Of a DNA stretch of 64,000 nucleotides, positions 1-7,679 are shown in pieces (the first letter of the stretch is position 1; every line of letters starts with the position of its first letter). The stretch covers positions 806,001-870,000 of the forward strand of contig NZ_CP014228.1 in assembly GCF_001553565.1 (NCBI RefSeq). The letters run 5' to 3'. This DNA comes from Actinomyces radicidentis (lineage in GTDB: Bacteria; Actinomycetota; Actinomycetes; Actinomycetales; Actinomycetaceae). The notes below the pieces were generated by a model. It saw only the letters and a list, made by a program, of their open reading frames with translations. It was not told the DNA's origin and made no database searches. A program made the translations under genes and the position numbers.

Positions 1-97
1 AGCCGGAGCATCCGGCCATGAGCCCGGCGGCGCACGCGACGCAGGTCAGCAGCGTGGCGGCGCGGGTGATGATCCGGGTGTTGAGGCTCTTGCTCAT
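1..97 (-). CDS. Lipoprotein, N-terminal part (runs off left edge)
   Basis: Only the first 32 or so codons are present. They read MSKSLNTRIITRAATLLTCV and then reach LMAGC-SG, a basic n-region, a hydrophobic core and a lipobox whose Cys would be lipidated (Sec/Lgt/LspA route). The ATG at 97-95 is preceded by AAAGGA at a normal distance. The gene is divergent from the two-component system that follows, so it could be its target or an associated sensor-side lipoprotein; that is inference from position only. The mature domain lies outside the window, so no function can be given. Confidence 0.6.
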   Translation of the reverse strand, partial: MSKSLNTRIITRAATLLTCVACAAGLMAGCSG

Positions 98-177
98 GAG
101 AGAGGGTCCTTTCGGTGGATCGATGCCCGGGGTGCGGTGACGCCCCTTCGTTCGCAAGACAGCCAAGCGGCGGCGCT

Positions 178-217
178 GTTGCCACGACATTCAAGGATTC
201 GCTTATGTTGTGGCAAC
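178..217. promoter_or_regulatory. Inverted repeat in divergent promoter region
   Basis: GTTGCCACGACAT (178-190) and ATGTTGTGGCAAC (205-217) form a dyad matching at 12 of 13 positions with a 14-nt spacer. It lies in the 260-bp gene-free stretch between the divergent lipoprotein gene and the response regulator, so an operator for the adjacent response regulator is a reasonable inference. A transcript hairpin is the alternative. Confidence 0.4.
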
Positions 218-358
218 GCGGGGGCCGGGGTGCGGGCCGCGACCACGGGACAGGCGCGACATCGCGGGCCGGAAACGGGTAGACAAGGAGCAGCGGCCTC
301 GGCCGGACCGGCCGAGCGGTGTGAGATCAATCAAGACCACAGCGAAGGAGACAGGACT

Positions 359-1018
359 ATGCGCGTACTCGTCGTGGAGGATGAGGAGTACCTCGCCGAG
401 GCCATCGCCACCGGGCTGCGGCGCGAGGCGATGGCCGTCGACGTCGTCGGTGACGGGGCTGGCGCCCTGGAGCAGGTGGCGACCAACGACTACGACATCA
501 TCGTCCTGGACCGGGACCTGCCCGTCATCCACGGCGACGAGGTCTGCCGGCGGGTGGTGGGCGAGCACCCCGGGACCCGGATCCTCATGCTCACCGCCTC
601 CCGGACGCTGGACGCGCGCGTGGGCGGTTTCGAGCTCGGGGCGGACGACTACCTCACCAAGCCCTTCGAGTTCCCCGAGCTGGTGGCCCGGCTGCGGGCC
701 CTGGGGCGGCGCAGCCAGCCCGCACGCACACCGGTCATCGAGGCCCACGGGGTGCGCCTGGATCCCTTCCGCCGGGAGGTCTACCGGGACGGGCGCTTCA
801 TTCGCCTGAGCCCCAAGGAGTTCGCGGTCCTCCAGGTCCTCATGGAGGCCGAGGGCGGGGTCCTGAGCGCCGAGGCGCTTCTGGAGAAGGCCTGGGACGC
901 CAACGCGGACCCCTTCACCAACTCCACCCGGGTGACGATCTCCCACCTGCGCCGCAAGCTCGGTGAGCCGCGGGTGATCCAGACGGTCCCCGGCGCGGGC
1001 TACAGGTTCAGCGCATGA
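359..1018 (+). CDS. OmpR/PhoB-family response regulator
   Basis: A 219-aa two-domain regulator. The receiver domain (about 1-115) has the acidic pair E7/D8, the phospho-acceptor D51 in IIVLDRDLP, T79 and K101 (LTKPFEFPELVARL). The C-terminal winged helix (about 125-219) ends with the typical RVTISHLRRKLGE recognition helix and GAGYRFSA wing. The ATG at 359 follows GAAGGAGA at good spacing; longer upstream reading frames are not needed. The stop overlaps the start of the histidine kinase gene by ATGA, so the pair is translationally coupled. It should be phosphorylated by that kinase and bind target promoters; the regulon is unknown. Confidence 0.93.
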   Translation: MRVLVVEDEEYLAEAIATGLRREAMAVDVVGDGAGALEQVATNDYDIIVLDRDLPVIHGDEVCRRVVGEHPGTRILMLTASRTLDARVGGFELGADDYLTKPFEFPELVARLRALGRRSQPARTPVIEAHGVRLDPFRREVYRDGRFIRLSPKEFAVLQVLMEAEGGVLSAEALLEKAWDANADPFTNSTRVTISHLRRKLGEPRVIQTVPGAGYRFSA

Positions 1019-2292
1019 GCGGTCGGCAGGCCCCGCCCGACGGCGGGCGGCACGCCCCCGGCGCGCGGTCGGGACGCCGGGGGCGGTTGCACCGCCCCCG
1101 GCGCCTGAGCATCCGCACCCGTCTGACTCTGACCTACGCCGGTCTGGTGACGGCCTCCGGGGCGATCCTCATCGCCCTGGTCTACGTCTACACCCGCTAT
1201 GTCACGCTCCACATCGAGATCAGCGGACCGGTCGGGGACACCGCCGTCGCGCCGGCCTCGCAGACCAGCGAGGTCACCCAGGTGGACACGAACCTGTTCG
1301 ACCTGCTCGGCAGCATCATGCGTTCGGCCGTCGGCGTGCTGGTGCTGCTCGTTGTGCTCTCCGGCACCGTCGGCTGGGTCCTGGCGGGGCGGATGCTGCG
1401 TCCGCTGTCGTCGATGAACACGGCCGCCAAGCAGGCCACCTCGGGAGACCTCAGCCAGCGCCTGGCCCTGTCCGGCCCGCGTGACGAGATCCACGACCTG
1501 GCCGACACCTTCGACAACATGCTGGCCTCCCTGGAGCGGTCCTTCTCCGTCCACCGCCGGTTCGCGGCCAACGCCTCCCATGAGCTGCGCACGCCCCTGG
1601 CCACCACGCAGACGATGATCGACGTCGCCCTGTCCGACCCGCAGGCCTCCGCCGAGGACCTGCGCACCGTGCTCACCCGGGTGCTGGAGACGAACCGTGC
1701 GAACCGGGAGACGATCGACGCCCTCCTGGACCTGGCCGACGCCCAGTCCGGAAACCTGGAGCGCGAGGACGTGGACATTCGTGCGACGGTCCGCGACGCG
1801 CTGACCCTCGTCGCCCCGGAGGCCACCGAGCGCGACCTGCACGTGTCCTGCCACCTGCTGGCCGCCCACGTGCCGGGCGACCCGGTGCTGCTGCGCCAGA
1901 GCGTCTCCAACCTGCTGCGCAACGCGGTCCGTTACAACGTCGCCGGGGGCGGCATCACGGTGAGCATGGCGCGTGCGCGCGACGGCGTCCGGCTGACGAT
2001 CAGCAACGACGGCCCCGTCGTGCCGGCGGACAAGGTCGACTCGCTGCGCGAGCCCTTCGTCCGCGGTGAGGGGCGGGGGCGGACCCGGGGCTCCGGGCAC
2101 GGGCTGGGCCTGGCGATCGTGACGGCCGTGGCCACCGCCCACGACGGGCGGCTCCGCCTGAGGGCCAATCCGGCAGGAGGCCTGACCGCGGTCCTGGAGC
2201 TGCCGGCAGGCGAGGACGGGCGGAACACGGGCCCGTCACGCGAGAACGACTGGCGGTCGCCGACCGGGGGCCGGCGACCGCCAGGAGCGTGA
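1015..2292 (+). CDS. Sensor histidine kinase
   Basis: A 425-aa membrane kinase. A basic N-terminus precedes TM1 (about 38-61), then a short extracytoplasmic loop of about 40 residues, TM2 (about 103-124), a HAMP linker (about 125-178), the HisKA dimerisation domain with phospho-acceptor H189 in NASHELRTPL, and a HATPase_c domain with the N-box SNLLRNAVRYN (about 298-308), NDGP, and GHGLGLAIV (361-369). The small sensor loop resembles CutS/VanS-like kinases. It overlaps the response regulator stop by 4 bp. The last 20 codons run into a hairpin shared with the convergent gene, so the natural C-terminus may be altered. Confidence 0.92.
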   Translation: MSGRQAPPDGGRHAPGARSGRRGRLHRPRRLSIRTRLTLTYAGLVTASGAILIALVYVYTRYVTLHIEISGPVGDTAVAPASQTSEVTQVDTNLFDLLGSIMRSAVGVLVLLVVLSGTVGWVLAGRMLRPLSSMNTAAKQATSGDLSQRLALSGPRDEIHDLADTFDNMLASLERSFSVHRRFAANASHELRTPLATTQTMIDVALSDPQASAEDLRTVLTRVLETNRANRETIDALLDLADAQSGNLEREDVDIRATVRDALTLVAPEATERDLHVSCHLLAAHVPGDPVLLRQSVSNLLRNAVRYNVAGGGITVSMARARDGVRLTISNDGPVVPADKVDSLREPFVRGEGRGRTRGSGHGLGLAIVTAVATAHDGRLRLRANPAGGLTAVLELPAGEDGRNTGPSRENDWRSPTGGRRPPGA

Positions 2293-2790
2293 TGCCCTCG
2301 TTGGAACGAGTGTCGTACCGGCGACGCGAGCAGCGCGGCGCTCCGGACGGGGCCGTTCCGGACGGGCCTCGGTCAGGCGCTCGCCGTCCCCGCGGCCCTG
2401 CCGACCGGGGGTGACGACCTGGACCTCTCCGTCGGTCGCCGCGGCGAAGATCCGCTGGACGACGGCCTCGCGGGCGCGCAGGCGCGCATTGGCGGCCTCC
2501 AGCTCCTCGACCCTGGACCCCGGCTCGAGGATCCGGCGGACTCCCTCAAGGTTGACGCCCTCCTGGCTCAGGACCTGGACGCGACGCAGGCGCTCGACGT
2601 CCTGGTGCGAGTAGCGCCTGCCGCGGCCGCGGGTGCGGGCGGGACTCACCAGACCGAGGCGGTCGTACTGGCGCAGGGTCTGCGGGTGCATGCCTGCGAG
2701 GTCCGCGGCCACGGAGATGACGTAGACCGCCCGCTCCTCGGCGTCCTGGGCGAGGAAGGACAGGCCCTGACCGGTACGACGGCGGCTCAC
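2236..2790 (-). CDS. Second copy of HspR-type MerR repressor
   Basis: A 184-aa MerR-family protein nearly identical, for its first 90 or so residues, to the hspR product at 9649-10164: both have [20 protein letters not shown] followed by [20 protein letters not shown] and the coiled segment beginning VEELEA/LEELEA. The C-terminus then diverges and ends in a Pro/Arg-rich stretch overlapping the convergent histidine kinase gene by 57 bp, so that end has probably been rearranged. Start is GTG at 2790, overlapping (GTGA) the stop of a dnaJ remnant exactly as in the complete operon. It may still bind HAIR operators, since the winged-helix part is intact; whether it is expressed, with its own operon lost upstream, is unknown. 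Confidence 0.8.
   Translation of the reverse strand: MSRRRTGQGLSFLAQDAEERAVYVISVAADLAGMHPQTLRQYDRLGLVSPARTRGRGRRYSHQDVERLRRVQVLSQEGVNLEGVRRILEPGSRVEELEAANARLRAREAVVQRIFAAATDGEVQVVTPGRQGRGDGERLTEARPERPRPERRAARVAGTTLVPTRASRSWRSPAPGRRPPVVLA
2251..2283. terminator. Bidirectional hairpin between convergent genes
   Basis: TGGCGGTCGCCG (2251-2262) pairs perfectly with CGGCGACCGCCA (2272-2283) across a 9-nt loop. It lies at the tail-to-tail junction of the histidine kinase and the second hspR. There is no T-tract, as is common in high-GC actinobacteria. Confidence 0.6.
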
Positions 2791-2842
2791 GTGCCGGCCT
2801 CCTCACGCAGCGCGGCACGGGGGTCCGTGTCCCCCATGGCGG
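2787..2842 (-). pseudogene. Remnant of the 3' end of a second dnaJ
   Basis: Read on the minus strand, the bases before the second hspR encode AMGDTDPRAALREEAGT and a TGA stop that overlaps the hspR GTG start. The last residues of the complete DnaJ in this window are [16 protein letters not shown], so this is the tail of a DnaJ homologue in the correct frame and position. The homology stops at about 2842, where an IS3-type left end begins. Confidence 0.75.
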
Positions 2843-3584
2843 TGTCAAGCCCCGGGTTTGATGGAGGCAGTGATGACAGGAAGGATCACTGCGCATGGGA
2901 CAGAGGAAGTACCCGATCGAGCTTCGTGAGCGAGCGACGAGGATGACGCTGGAGGCTCTGGCGGACCCGGCCAGGTCTAAGGGGGCGATCAAGCCGATCG
3001 CCGACGAGCTCGGCATTCACCCGGAGGCTCTGCGCACCTGGGTCCGACAGGCCGAGGTGGACCAGGGCACCCGCCCCGGTACCACCACGAGCGAGGCTGA
3101 GAGGATCAAGGAGCCGGCGTTGGAGGTGCGCGAGCTTCGGCGGGCCAACGCGATCCGATGCGCGCCTCGGCTTTTCTCGCGGCGGAGCTCGACCGCCCCG
3201 CTGATCTGCCGCTACGTGGAGTCCAAGAAGGACGAGTTCGGGGTCGAGCCGATCTGCGCCACGCTGACAAGCGCCGGCGTCAAGATCGCCCCCTCCACCG
3301 TCGACGCGGCAAGGACCCGCCCGCCCTCACCACGCGCCAGGCGCGACGAGGTCCTCAAGGACGAGATCCGCGCCGTGCATGCTGAGAACTACTCGGCGTT
3401 CGGGGCCCGCAAGATGCACGTCATGCTGAACCGGCCCCTGGTCGCCGAGAGGCACGGGCAGGGACACGTGACCCGCTGCACGGTCGAGCGCCTCATGCGG
3501 AGCCTGGGGCTGCGGGGCACCCGGCGAGCCAAGACGCCTCACACGACGCGCTCCGCGCCGAGGGATCAGTGCCCCGCCGACCTC
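2843..3584 (+). mobile_element. Truncated IS3-family element
   Basis: The left end starts at about 2843 with TGTCAAGCCCCGGGTTTGAT, similar in layout to the terminal repeat of the second IS3 copy at 18296 (shared CCCGGGT and TGGAGG). OrfA-like and OrfB-like transposase sequence follows to about 3584 and then stops in the middle of OrfB, before its DDE catalytic core. No right terminal repeat is present. The element replaced the rest of a second dnaJ on its left and cut into a secreted-protein gene on its right. Confidence 0.75.
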
Positions 3585-4376
3585 GAAACGGCCCTCGCCA
3601 CCGCGACGGCGACGACGGACAAGGAGACGACGCACCTCTCCGAGGCTCAGGCGGCCCTGGCCGAGGCGCAGTTCGACGGAACCCCGACGTGGGACGCCCA
3701 GCAGGAGGTCATGAAGGCGAACGACGCCCTCAACGCCGCCCGGGTCGCGCAGGACTACGCGCAGGGCCGTCTCGACGGGGCCAAGGCCCTGGCCGAGACC
3801 GCCACGGCGGCGGCCGTCACCGCCCAGACGCGGCTCGACGGGCTCTCTGACGTCCTCCACGCCGCCATCGACCGCCTGAGCGAGCTCCTCGACGCCGCCG
3901 ACAACGGCGACAACGGGAGCACCGGCAACGGCTCGACCGGCGCGGGCTCAACCTCCACCGGCTCCACCGGCGCCGACGGCTCCAGCACGGGATCCACCGG
4001 CGCTGAGAGCACGGGCTCCACGAGCACCGGTTCCACCTCCACGGGCGCCACCGAGATCGTCCCGATCACCGTCGACCCCGTCGAGGAGACCCCCGCCGCT
4101 CCGACCCCGGGCACGTCCACCACCACGGTGACCGACCCGGCCGACGGCTCCACCGTCACCGTCACCACGACGACGGACACGACGTCGACGACGGTCACGG
4201 TCAAGCACGACAACGGCAAGCAGGGCAAGGCCAAGGGCCACGACAAGGCCGCCAAGGCCGCCAAGGAGAACCCGGGCAAGGCCAAGGGCCGCCACGCCAA
4301 GGCCGCCTCGCCGAAGCCCGCCGCGGTCTCCGCCAAGGGTCTCAAGGCCGCGTCCTTCCGCGTCTACTCCTTCTGA
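2895..4376 (+). CDS. Chimeric ORF: IS3 transposase start fused to secreted coiled-coil/Thr-Ser tail
   Basis: A single 493-codon frame made of two unrelated parts. Residues 1-230 are IS3-type: an OrfA helix-turn-helix (ERATRMTLEALAD, IHPEALRTWVRQAEVD, LRRANAI) running directly into OrfB sequence (YVESKKDEFGVEPICATL, FGARKMHVMLNRP, CTVERLMRSLGLRG) without the usual frameshift. Homology ends at RDQCPADL. Residues from about 231 are different: an Ala/Glu-rich probable coiled coil to about 330, then GSTG/STGST repeats, a Thr/Val-rich stretch and a Lys/Ala-rich basic tail. This looks like the C-terminal half of a cell-wall-associated secreted protein whose N-terminus and signal peptide are lost. 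The fusion is probably non-functional, though it is an open frame with a normal start. No LPXTG motif is seen. Confidence 0.6.
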   Translation: MGQRKYPIELRERATRMTLEALADPARSKGAIKPIADELGIHPEALRTWVRQAEVDQGTRPGTTTSEAERIKEPALEVRELRRANAIRCAPRLFSRRSSTAPLICRYVESKKDEFGVEPICATLTSAGVKIAPSTVDAARTRPPSPRARRDEVLKDEIRAVHAENYSAFGARKMHVMLNRPLVAERHGQGHVTRCTVERLMRSLGLRGTRRAKTPHTTRSAPRDQCPADLETALATATATTDKETTHLSEAQAALAEAQFDGTPTWDAQQEVMKANDALNAARVAQDYAQGRLDGAKALAETATAAAVTAQTRLDGLSDVLHAAIDRLSELLDAADNGDNGSTGNGSTGAGSTSTGSTGADGSSTGSTGAESTGSTSTGSTSTGATEIVPITVDPVEETPAAPTPGTSTTTVTDPADGSTVTVTTTTDTTSTTVTVKHDNGKQGKAKGHDKAAKAAKENPGKAKGRHAKAASPKPAAVSAKGLKAASFRVYSF

Positions 4377-4408
4377 TGAGCAGCTCACGTGAGCCGTTCC
4401 GACAAGGG

Positions 4409-4449
4409 ACGCCGCCCGGCGCGCTCATCGCGAGCACGCCGGGCGGCGT
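4409..4449. terminator. Strong hairpin between convergent genes
   Basis: ACGCCGCCCGGCG (4409-4421) pairs perfectly with CGCCGGGCGGCGT (4437-4449) around a 15-nt loop, in the gap between the chimeric ORF and the yceI-like gene. It would serve both strands. Confidence 0.75.
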
Positions 4450-4501
4450 CGTCGTTCTCAGGTGCTCGGCGAGCGCCGAGCCGCTGGGAGGAAGCGGGCG
4501 A

Positions 4502-5029
4502 TCAGGCCTGCTTGGTGGCCTCGATCTCGAGGGTGATGGCGATCTTGTCGCCGACGAGGACGCCGCCAGCCTCGAGGGCGGCGTTCCAGGTCAGGCCGAA
4601 GTCCTTGCGGGAGATGGTCGTGGTGCCCTCGAAGGCGGCACGGTCGGCGCCGAAGGGGTCGGTCGCGGTGCCGAGGAACTCGGTGTCGATGTCGACGGAC
4701 TTGGTGACGCCGTGGATGGTGAGGTCACCGGTGAGGGTGAAGGACTCCTTGGTGCCGGCGACGTTCGTGGTGACGAAGGTCCACTCCGGGAACTGCTCGA
4801 CGTCGAAGAAGTCGGCGGAGCGCAGGTGGTTGTCGCGGTCCTCGTTGCGGGTGTTGACGCTGGCGGCCTTGATGGTGGCGGAGGCGGTGGAGCCGACCGG
4901 GGTGGACTCGTCGACGACCTCGATGGTGCCGGCGAAGTCGTCGAGCTGGCCGCGGGTCTTGCCGATGCCGGCGTGGCGGACGGTGAAGCCGAGGGTGGAG
5001 TGGGCGGCGTCGATGACGTAGGCGGTCAT
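4502..5029 (-). CDS. YceI-family lipocalin-like protein
   Basis: A 175-aa protein of YceI length without a signal peptide. It begins with the family signature YVIDAAHSTLGFTVRHAG and keeps the later markers DNHLRSADFFDVEQFP, LTGDLTIHGVTKSV and ISRKDFGLTWN, spread over the whole beta-barrel. YceI proteins bind isoprenoid or amphiphilic ligands in a lipocalin-like barrel; cytoplasmic actinobacterial members are often stress-linked, but no exact substrate can be read here. The ATG has a good ribosome site (AAGGAGCACCAC). It is divergent from the S9 peptidase gene. Confidence 0.92.
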   Translation of the reverse strand: MTAYVIDAAHSTLGFTVRHAGIGKTRGQLDDFAGTIEVVDESTPVGSTASATIKAASVNTRNEDRDNHLRSADFFDVEQFPEWTFVTTNVAGTKESFTLTGDLTIHGVTKSVDIDTEFLGTATDPFGADRAAFEGTTTISRKDFGLTWNAALEAGGVLVGDKIAITLEIEATKQA

Positions 5030-5198
5030 GTGGTGCTCCTTGTTCAGGGTGGTCCGGTCCGGTTCAGCAGCGCCTCACCGGTTTGTTGACGGCTCAACCA
5101 TATGCCCTCTTCGATCCCTTGTCCACCTTTCATAGGTGGCGTGCGACACACTCGAGATCACGCACGGCCCCGGCCCGGCGCCGTGATGCAATGACGCC

Positions 5199-7517
5199 AT
5201 GACGACCTCCCCGCTCTCCCCCGCGGACCTCAGCGCCCTCCACGCCTCCCCCGAGCTCCCCGACGTCCCCGCCTGGCTCGACGACGTCGAGGGCGAGCAG
5301 GCCCTCGCCTGGGTCGCCGAGCGCAACGCCACCACCCGCGCCGAGTACGACGGCGACGCCCACCTCGAGGCCGTCCGCGCCGACCTCGAGGCCGCCTACG
5401 ACTCCCCGGACAAGATCCCGGCCGTCACCGAGGTCGCGGGGATGCTCTACAACTTCTGGACCGACGCCGAGCACCCGCGCGGCCTGTGGCGCCGCACCAC
5501 CTGGGACTCCTACCGCACCGGCGCCCCCGGTCCCGACGGCGAGGCCGCCGGGACCACCGAGTGGGAGGTCCTGCTCGACCTCGACGGGCTGGGCGAGGCC
5601 GAGGGCACCACCTGGGTGTGGCACGGCGCGGAGGTCCTGCGCGAGGGTCCGCTCGCCGGCCGCCGCGCCCTCGTCGACCTCTCCGACGGCGGCTCGGACA
5701 CAGACGTCACCCGCGAGATGGACCTCGACACCCACGCCTTCATCGACCCCGCCGACGGCGGCTTCACCCGCGGCCCCTCCAAGGGCTCCGCGCAGTGGGC
5801 CGACGACGCCGGCGAGTCGATCCTCCTCACCGAGGACCTCGGCGAGGGCTCGCTCACGGACTCCGGCTACCCGCGCGTCCTCCTGCGCCTGGGCCGCGGC
5901 CGGTCGGTGGAGGACGCCGAGGTGCTCCTCGTCGCCCCGACCTCCTCGATCCTCGCCTACGGCTGGCGCGACCGCCACGGCCGCGTCTGGGCCGGGTACC
6001 GCCCCGACTTCTACACCGAGGAGATCTGGCTCCTCGCCGACGAGGCCCGCGGGCTCAGCCGTCCCGAGGCCGAGGCGGCCGTCGCGGGCGACCCGGAGGC
6101 CGTCCTCACCGCGGAGGGTGCGGCGCACATCGACGTCCAGCCCTCGGCCGAGGCCTTCGGCGTGAACCAGCAGCTCCTCATCACCCTGCGCGAGGACTGG
6201 CAGGTCGACGGGCGCACCTACCGCTCCGGCTCGCTCCTGGCCGCCCCGATCGACGACTACCTCGCCGACTCGCGAGACCTGACGACGCTCTTCGAGCCGA
6301 CCGACACGGTCTTCCTCCAGGGCACGGCCCCGACGCTCCACCACCTCGTCCTCGCCGAGCTCGACGACGTCCTCGACCGCTTCGAGGTCCTCACCCCCGC
6401 GGAGGACGGCACGTGGTCGCGCCGCGAGCTCGACCTCGGCGCCCTCAGCGCCATGGGCTCCGGCGGCGCCGTCGAGTCCGGGGCGGGCGGCCCGGCGCCC
6501 GCCCCGGCCGACGCCGCGGCCGACCCCTCACTGCTGCGCCCGGGACGCCCGATCGTCTCCGTGCACGTCGGCGCCGTCGACTCGCGCACCAGCGACCGCC
6601 TCTGGCTCACCAGTATGTCCTTCACCTCACCGACGACGCTCGCCGTCGCCGAGCTCGACGCGACCGGCGCGCTCACCGCCGTCGAGTCGCTGCGCCGCGC
6701 GCCCGAGCGCTTCGACGCCGACGGCGTCGTCGCCTCCCAGCACGTCGCCGTCTCCGACGACGGCACCCGGGTCCCCTACTTCCAGGTGGGGCGCCCCGCC
6801 GTCGACGCCGCCGGCCGTCCGGCCCCCGCACCGGTCCTGCTCAACGCCTACGGCGGCTTCGAGATCGCCGAGACCGTCACGTACCTGGCCGGGATCGGGC
6901 GAGCGTGGCTGCAGGAGGGCGGCACCTTCGTCCTGGCCAACATCCGCGGCGGCGGCGAGTACGGACCGGCCTGGCACCGCGCCGGCCTCAAGGAGCACCG
7001 CCACCGCGTCTACGAGGACCTCGCCGCCGTCGCCCGCTCGCTCACCGAGCGCGGCGTGACGACGCCGGAGCGGCTCGGCGTCATGGGAGGCTCCAACGGC
7101 GGGCTGCTCGTCGGCAACATGCTCACCCGGTACCCGGAGCTCTTCGGGGCCGTCGTCTGCGAGGTGCCGCTGCTCGACATGGGCCGCTACACGCACCTGC
7201 TGGCGGGCGCCTCCTGGGCGGCGGAGTACGGGGACCCGGACGACCCGGAGCAGTGGGAGTTCATCAAGGGCTTCTCGCCCTTCCACCTGCTGCGCGAGGG
7301 CACGACCTACCCGCCGGTCCTCTTCGTCACCTCGACGCGCGACGACCGCGTCCACCCGGCGCACGCTCGCACGATGGCGCACCGGATGCTGTCGATGGGG
7401 CAGGACGTCACGTACTTCGAGAACTCCGAGGGCGGGCACGGCCGGGCCTCGACGAACGCGCAGCGCGCCTTCATGGTCGCCCTCGAGCACGAGTTCCTGC
7501 GCCGCCACCTGGGCTGA
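5199..7517 (+). CDS. Prolyl oligopeptidase family (S9A) serine peptidase
   Basis: A 772-aa cytoplasmic peptidase, slightly longer than the usual 690-720 residues. The N-terminal part (about 1-430) is the beta-propeller gate seen in S9A enzymes (DVPAWLDDVEGEQALAWV, then VAGMLYNFWTDAEHPRGLWR). The C-terminal alpha/beta-hydrolase domain has nucleophile S632 in MGGSNGGLL, acid D715 in TRDDRVHPAHA and H747 in EGGHGRAS. An Ala/Pro-rich insert around 425-445 accounts for some of the extra length. It would hydrolyse short peptides, classically after proline. The ATG at 5199 is the first start that keeps the conserved N-terminus; no clear ribosome site precedes it. It stands alone, ending at convergent repeat sequence. 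Confidence 0.93.
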   Translation: MTTSPLSPADLSALHASPELPDVPAWLDDVEGEQALAWVAERNATTRAEYDGDAHLEAVRADLEAAYDSPDKIPAVTEVAGMLYNFWTDAEHPRGLWRRTTWDSYRTGAPGPDGEAAGTTEWEVLLDLDGLGEAEGTTWVWHGAEVLREGPLAGRRALVDLSDGGSDTDVTREMDLDTHAFIDPADGGFTRGPSKGSAQWADDAGESILLTEDLGEGSLTDSGYPRVLLRLGRGRSVEDAEVLLVAPTSSILAYGWRDRHGRVWAGYRPDFYTEEIWLLADEARGLSRPEAEAAVAGDPEAVLTAEGAAHIDVQPSAEAFGVNQQLLITLREDWQVDGRTYRSGSLLAAPIDDYLADSRDLTTLFEPTDTVFLQGTAPTLHHLVLAELDDVLDRFEVLTPAEDGTWSRRELDLGALSAMGSGGAVESGAGGPAPAPADAAADPSLLRPGRPIVSVHVGAVDSRTSDRLWLTSMSFTSPTTLAVAELDATGALTAVESLRRAPERFDADGVVASQHVAVSDDGTRVPYFQVGRPAVDAAGRPAPAPVLLNAYGGFEIAETVTYLAGIGRAWLQEGGTFVLANIRGGGEYGPAWHRAGLKEHRHRVYEDLAAVARSLTERGVTTPERLGVMGGSNGGLLVGNMLTRYPELFGAVVCEVPLLDMGRYTHLLAGASWAAEYGDPDDPEQWEFIKGFSPFHLLREGTTYPPVLFVTSTRDDRVHPAHARTMAHRMLSMGQDVTYFENSEGGHGRASTNAQRAFMVALEHEFLRRHLG

Positions 7518-7553
7518 GCGCCGTACGGACGCGCCCGCGTCCGCCCCGCTCGC

Positions 7554-7587
7554 GCACCACGCACGACGCACCACGCACCACGCACCA
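7554..7587. repeat. Heptanucleotide tandem repeat (GCACCAC)n
   Basis: Almost five head-to-tail copies of GCACCAC (one variant GCACGAC) directly precede the stem-loop at 7586. It lies in the gap after the S9 peptidase stop and encodes nothing visible. Copy number may vary between strains. Confidence 0.7.
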
Positions 7588-7654
7588 AACCGTGACCTCG
7601 TCGGCAAACTGAGACGCCGTCGGCGCGACGGTTTGCCGCCGGCGTCATGGTTTG
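7586..7654. repeat. Intergenic stem-loop, 'GGCAAAC' family, copy 1
   Basis: The 24-nt arms (7586-7609 and 7631-7654) match at 20 of 24 positions. Between and within them is the core TCGGCAAACTGAGACGCCGT followed by CGGCG, shared with the copies at 53951 and 59326 (TCGGCAAACGGTGGCGCCGT, CGGCG) although the stems differ. It sits between the convergent S9 peptidase and membrane-protein genes. Confidence 0.65.
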
Positions 7655-7679
7655 TGAGACGGGGCCGCGGTCAGGAGTC

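Noticed and set aside
5130-6344. 404-codon frame antisense to the S9 peptidase gene
   Set aside because: Low-complexity Gly/Val/Arg shadow with no motifs; the + strand frame holds the full peptidase with catalytic triad.
7554-7587. Short regular repeats considered as a CRISPR array
   Set aside because: The unit is 7 bp with no spacers, and no cas genes are in the window.
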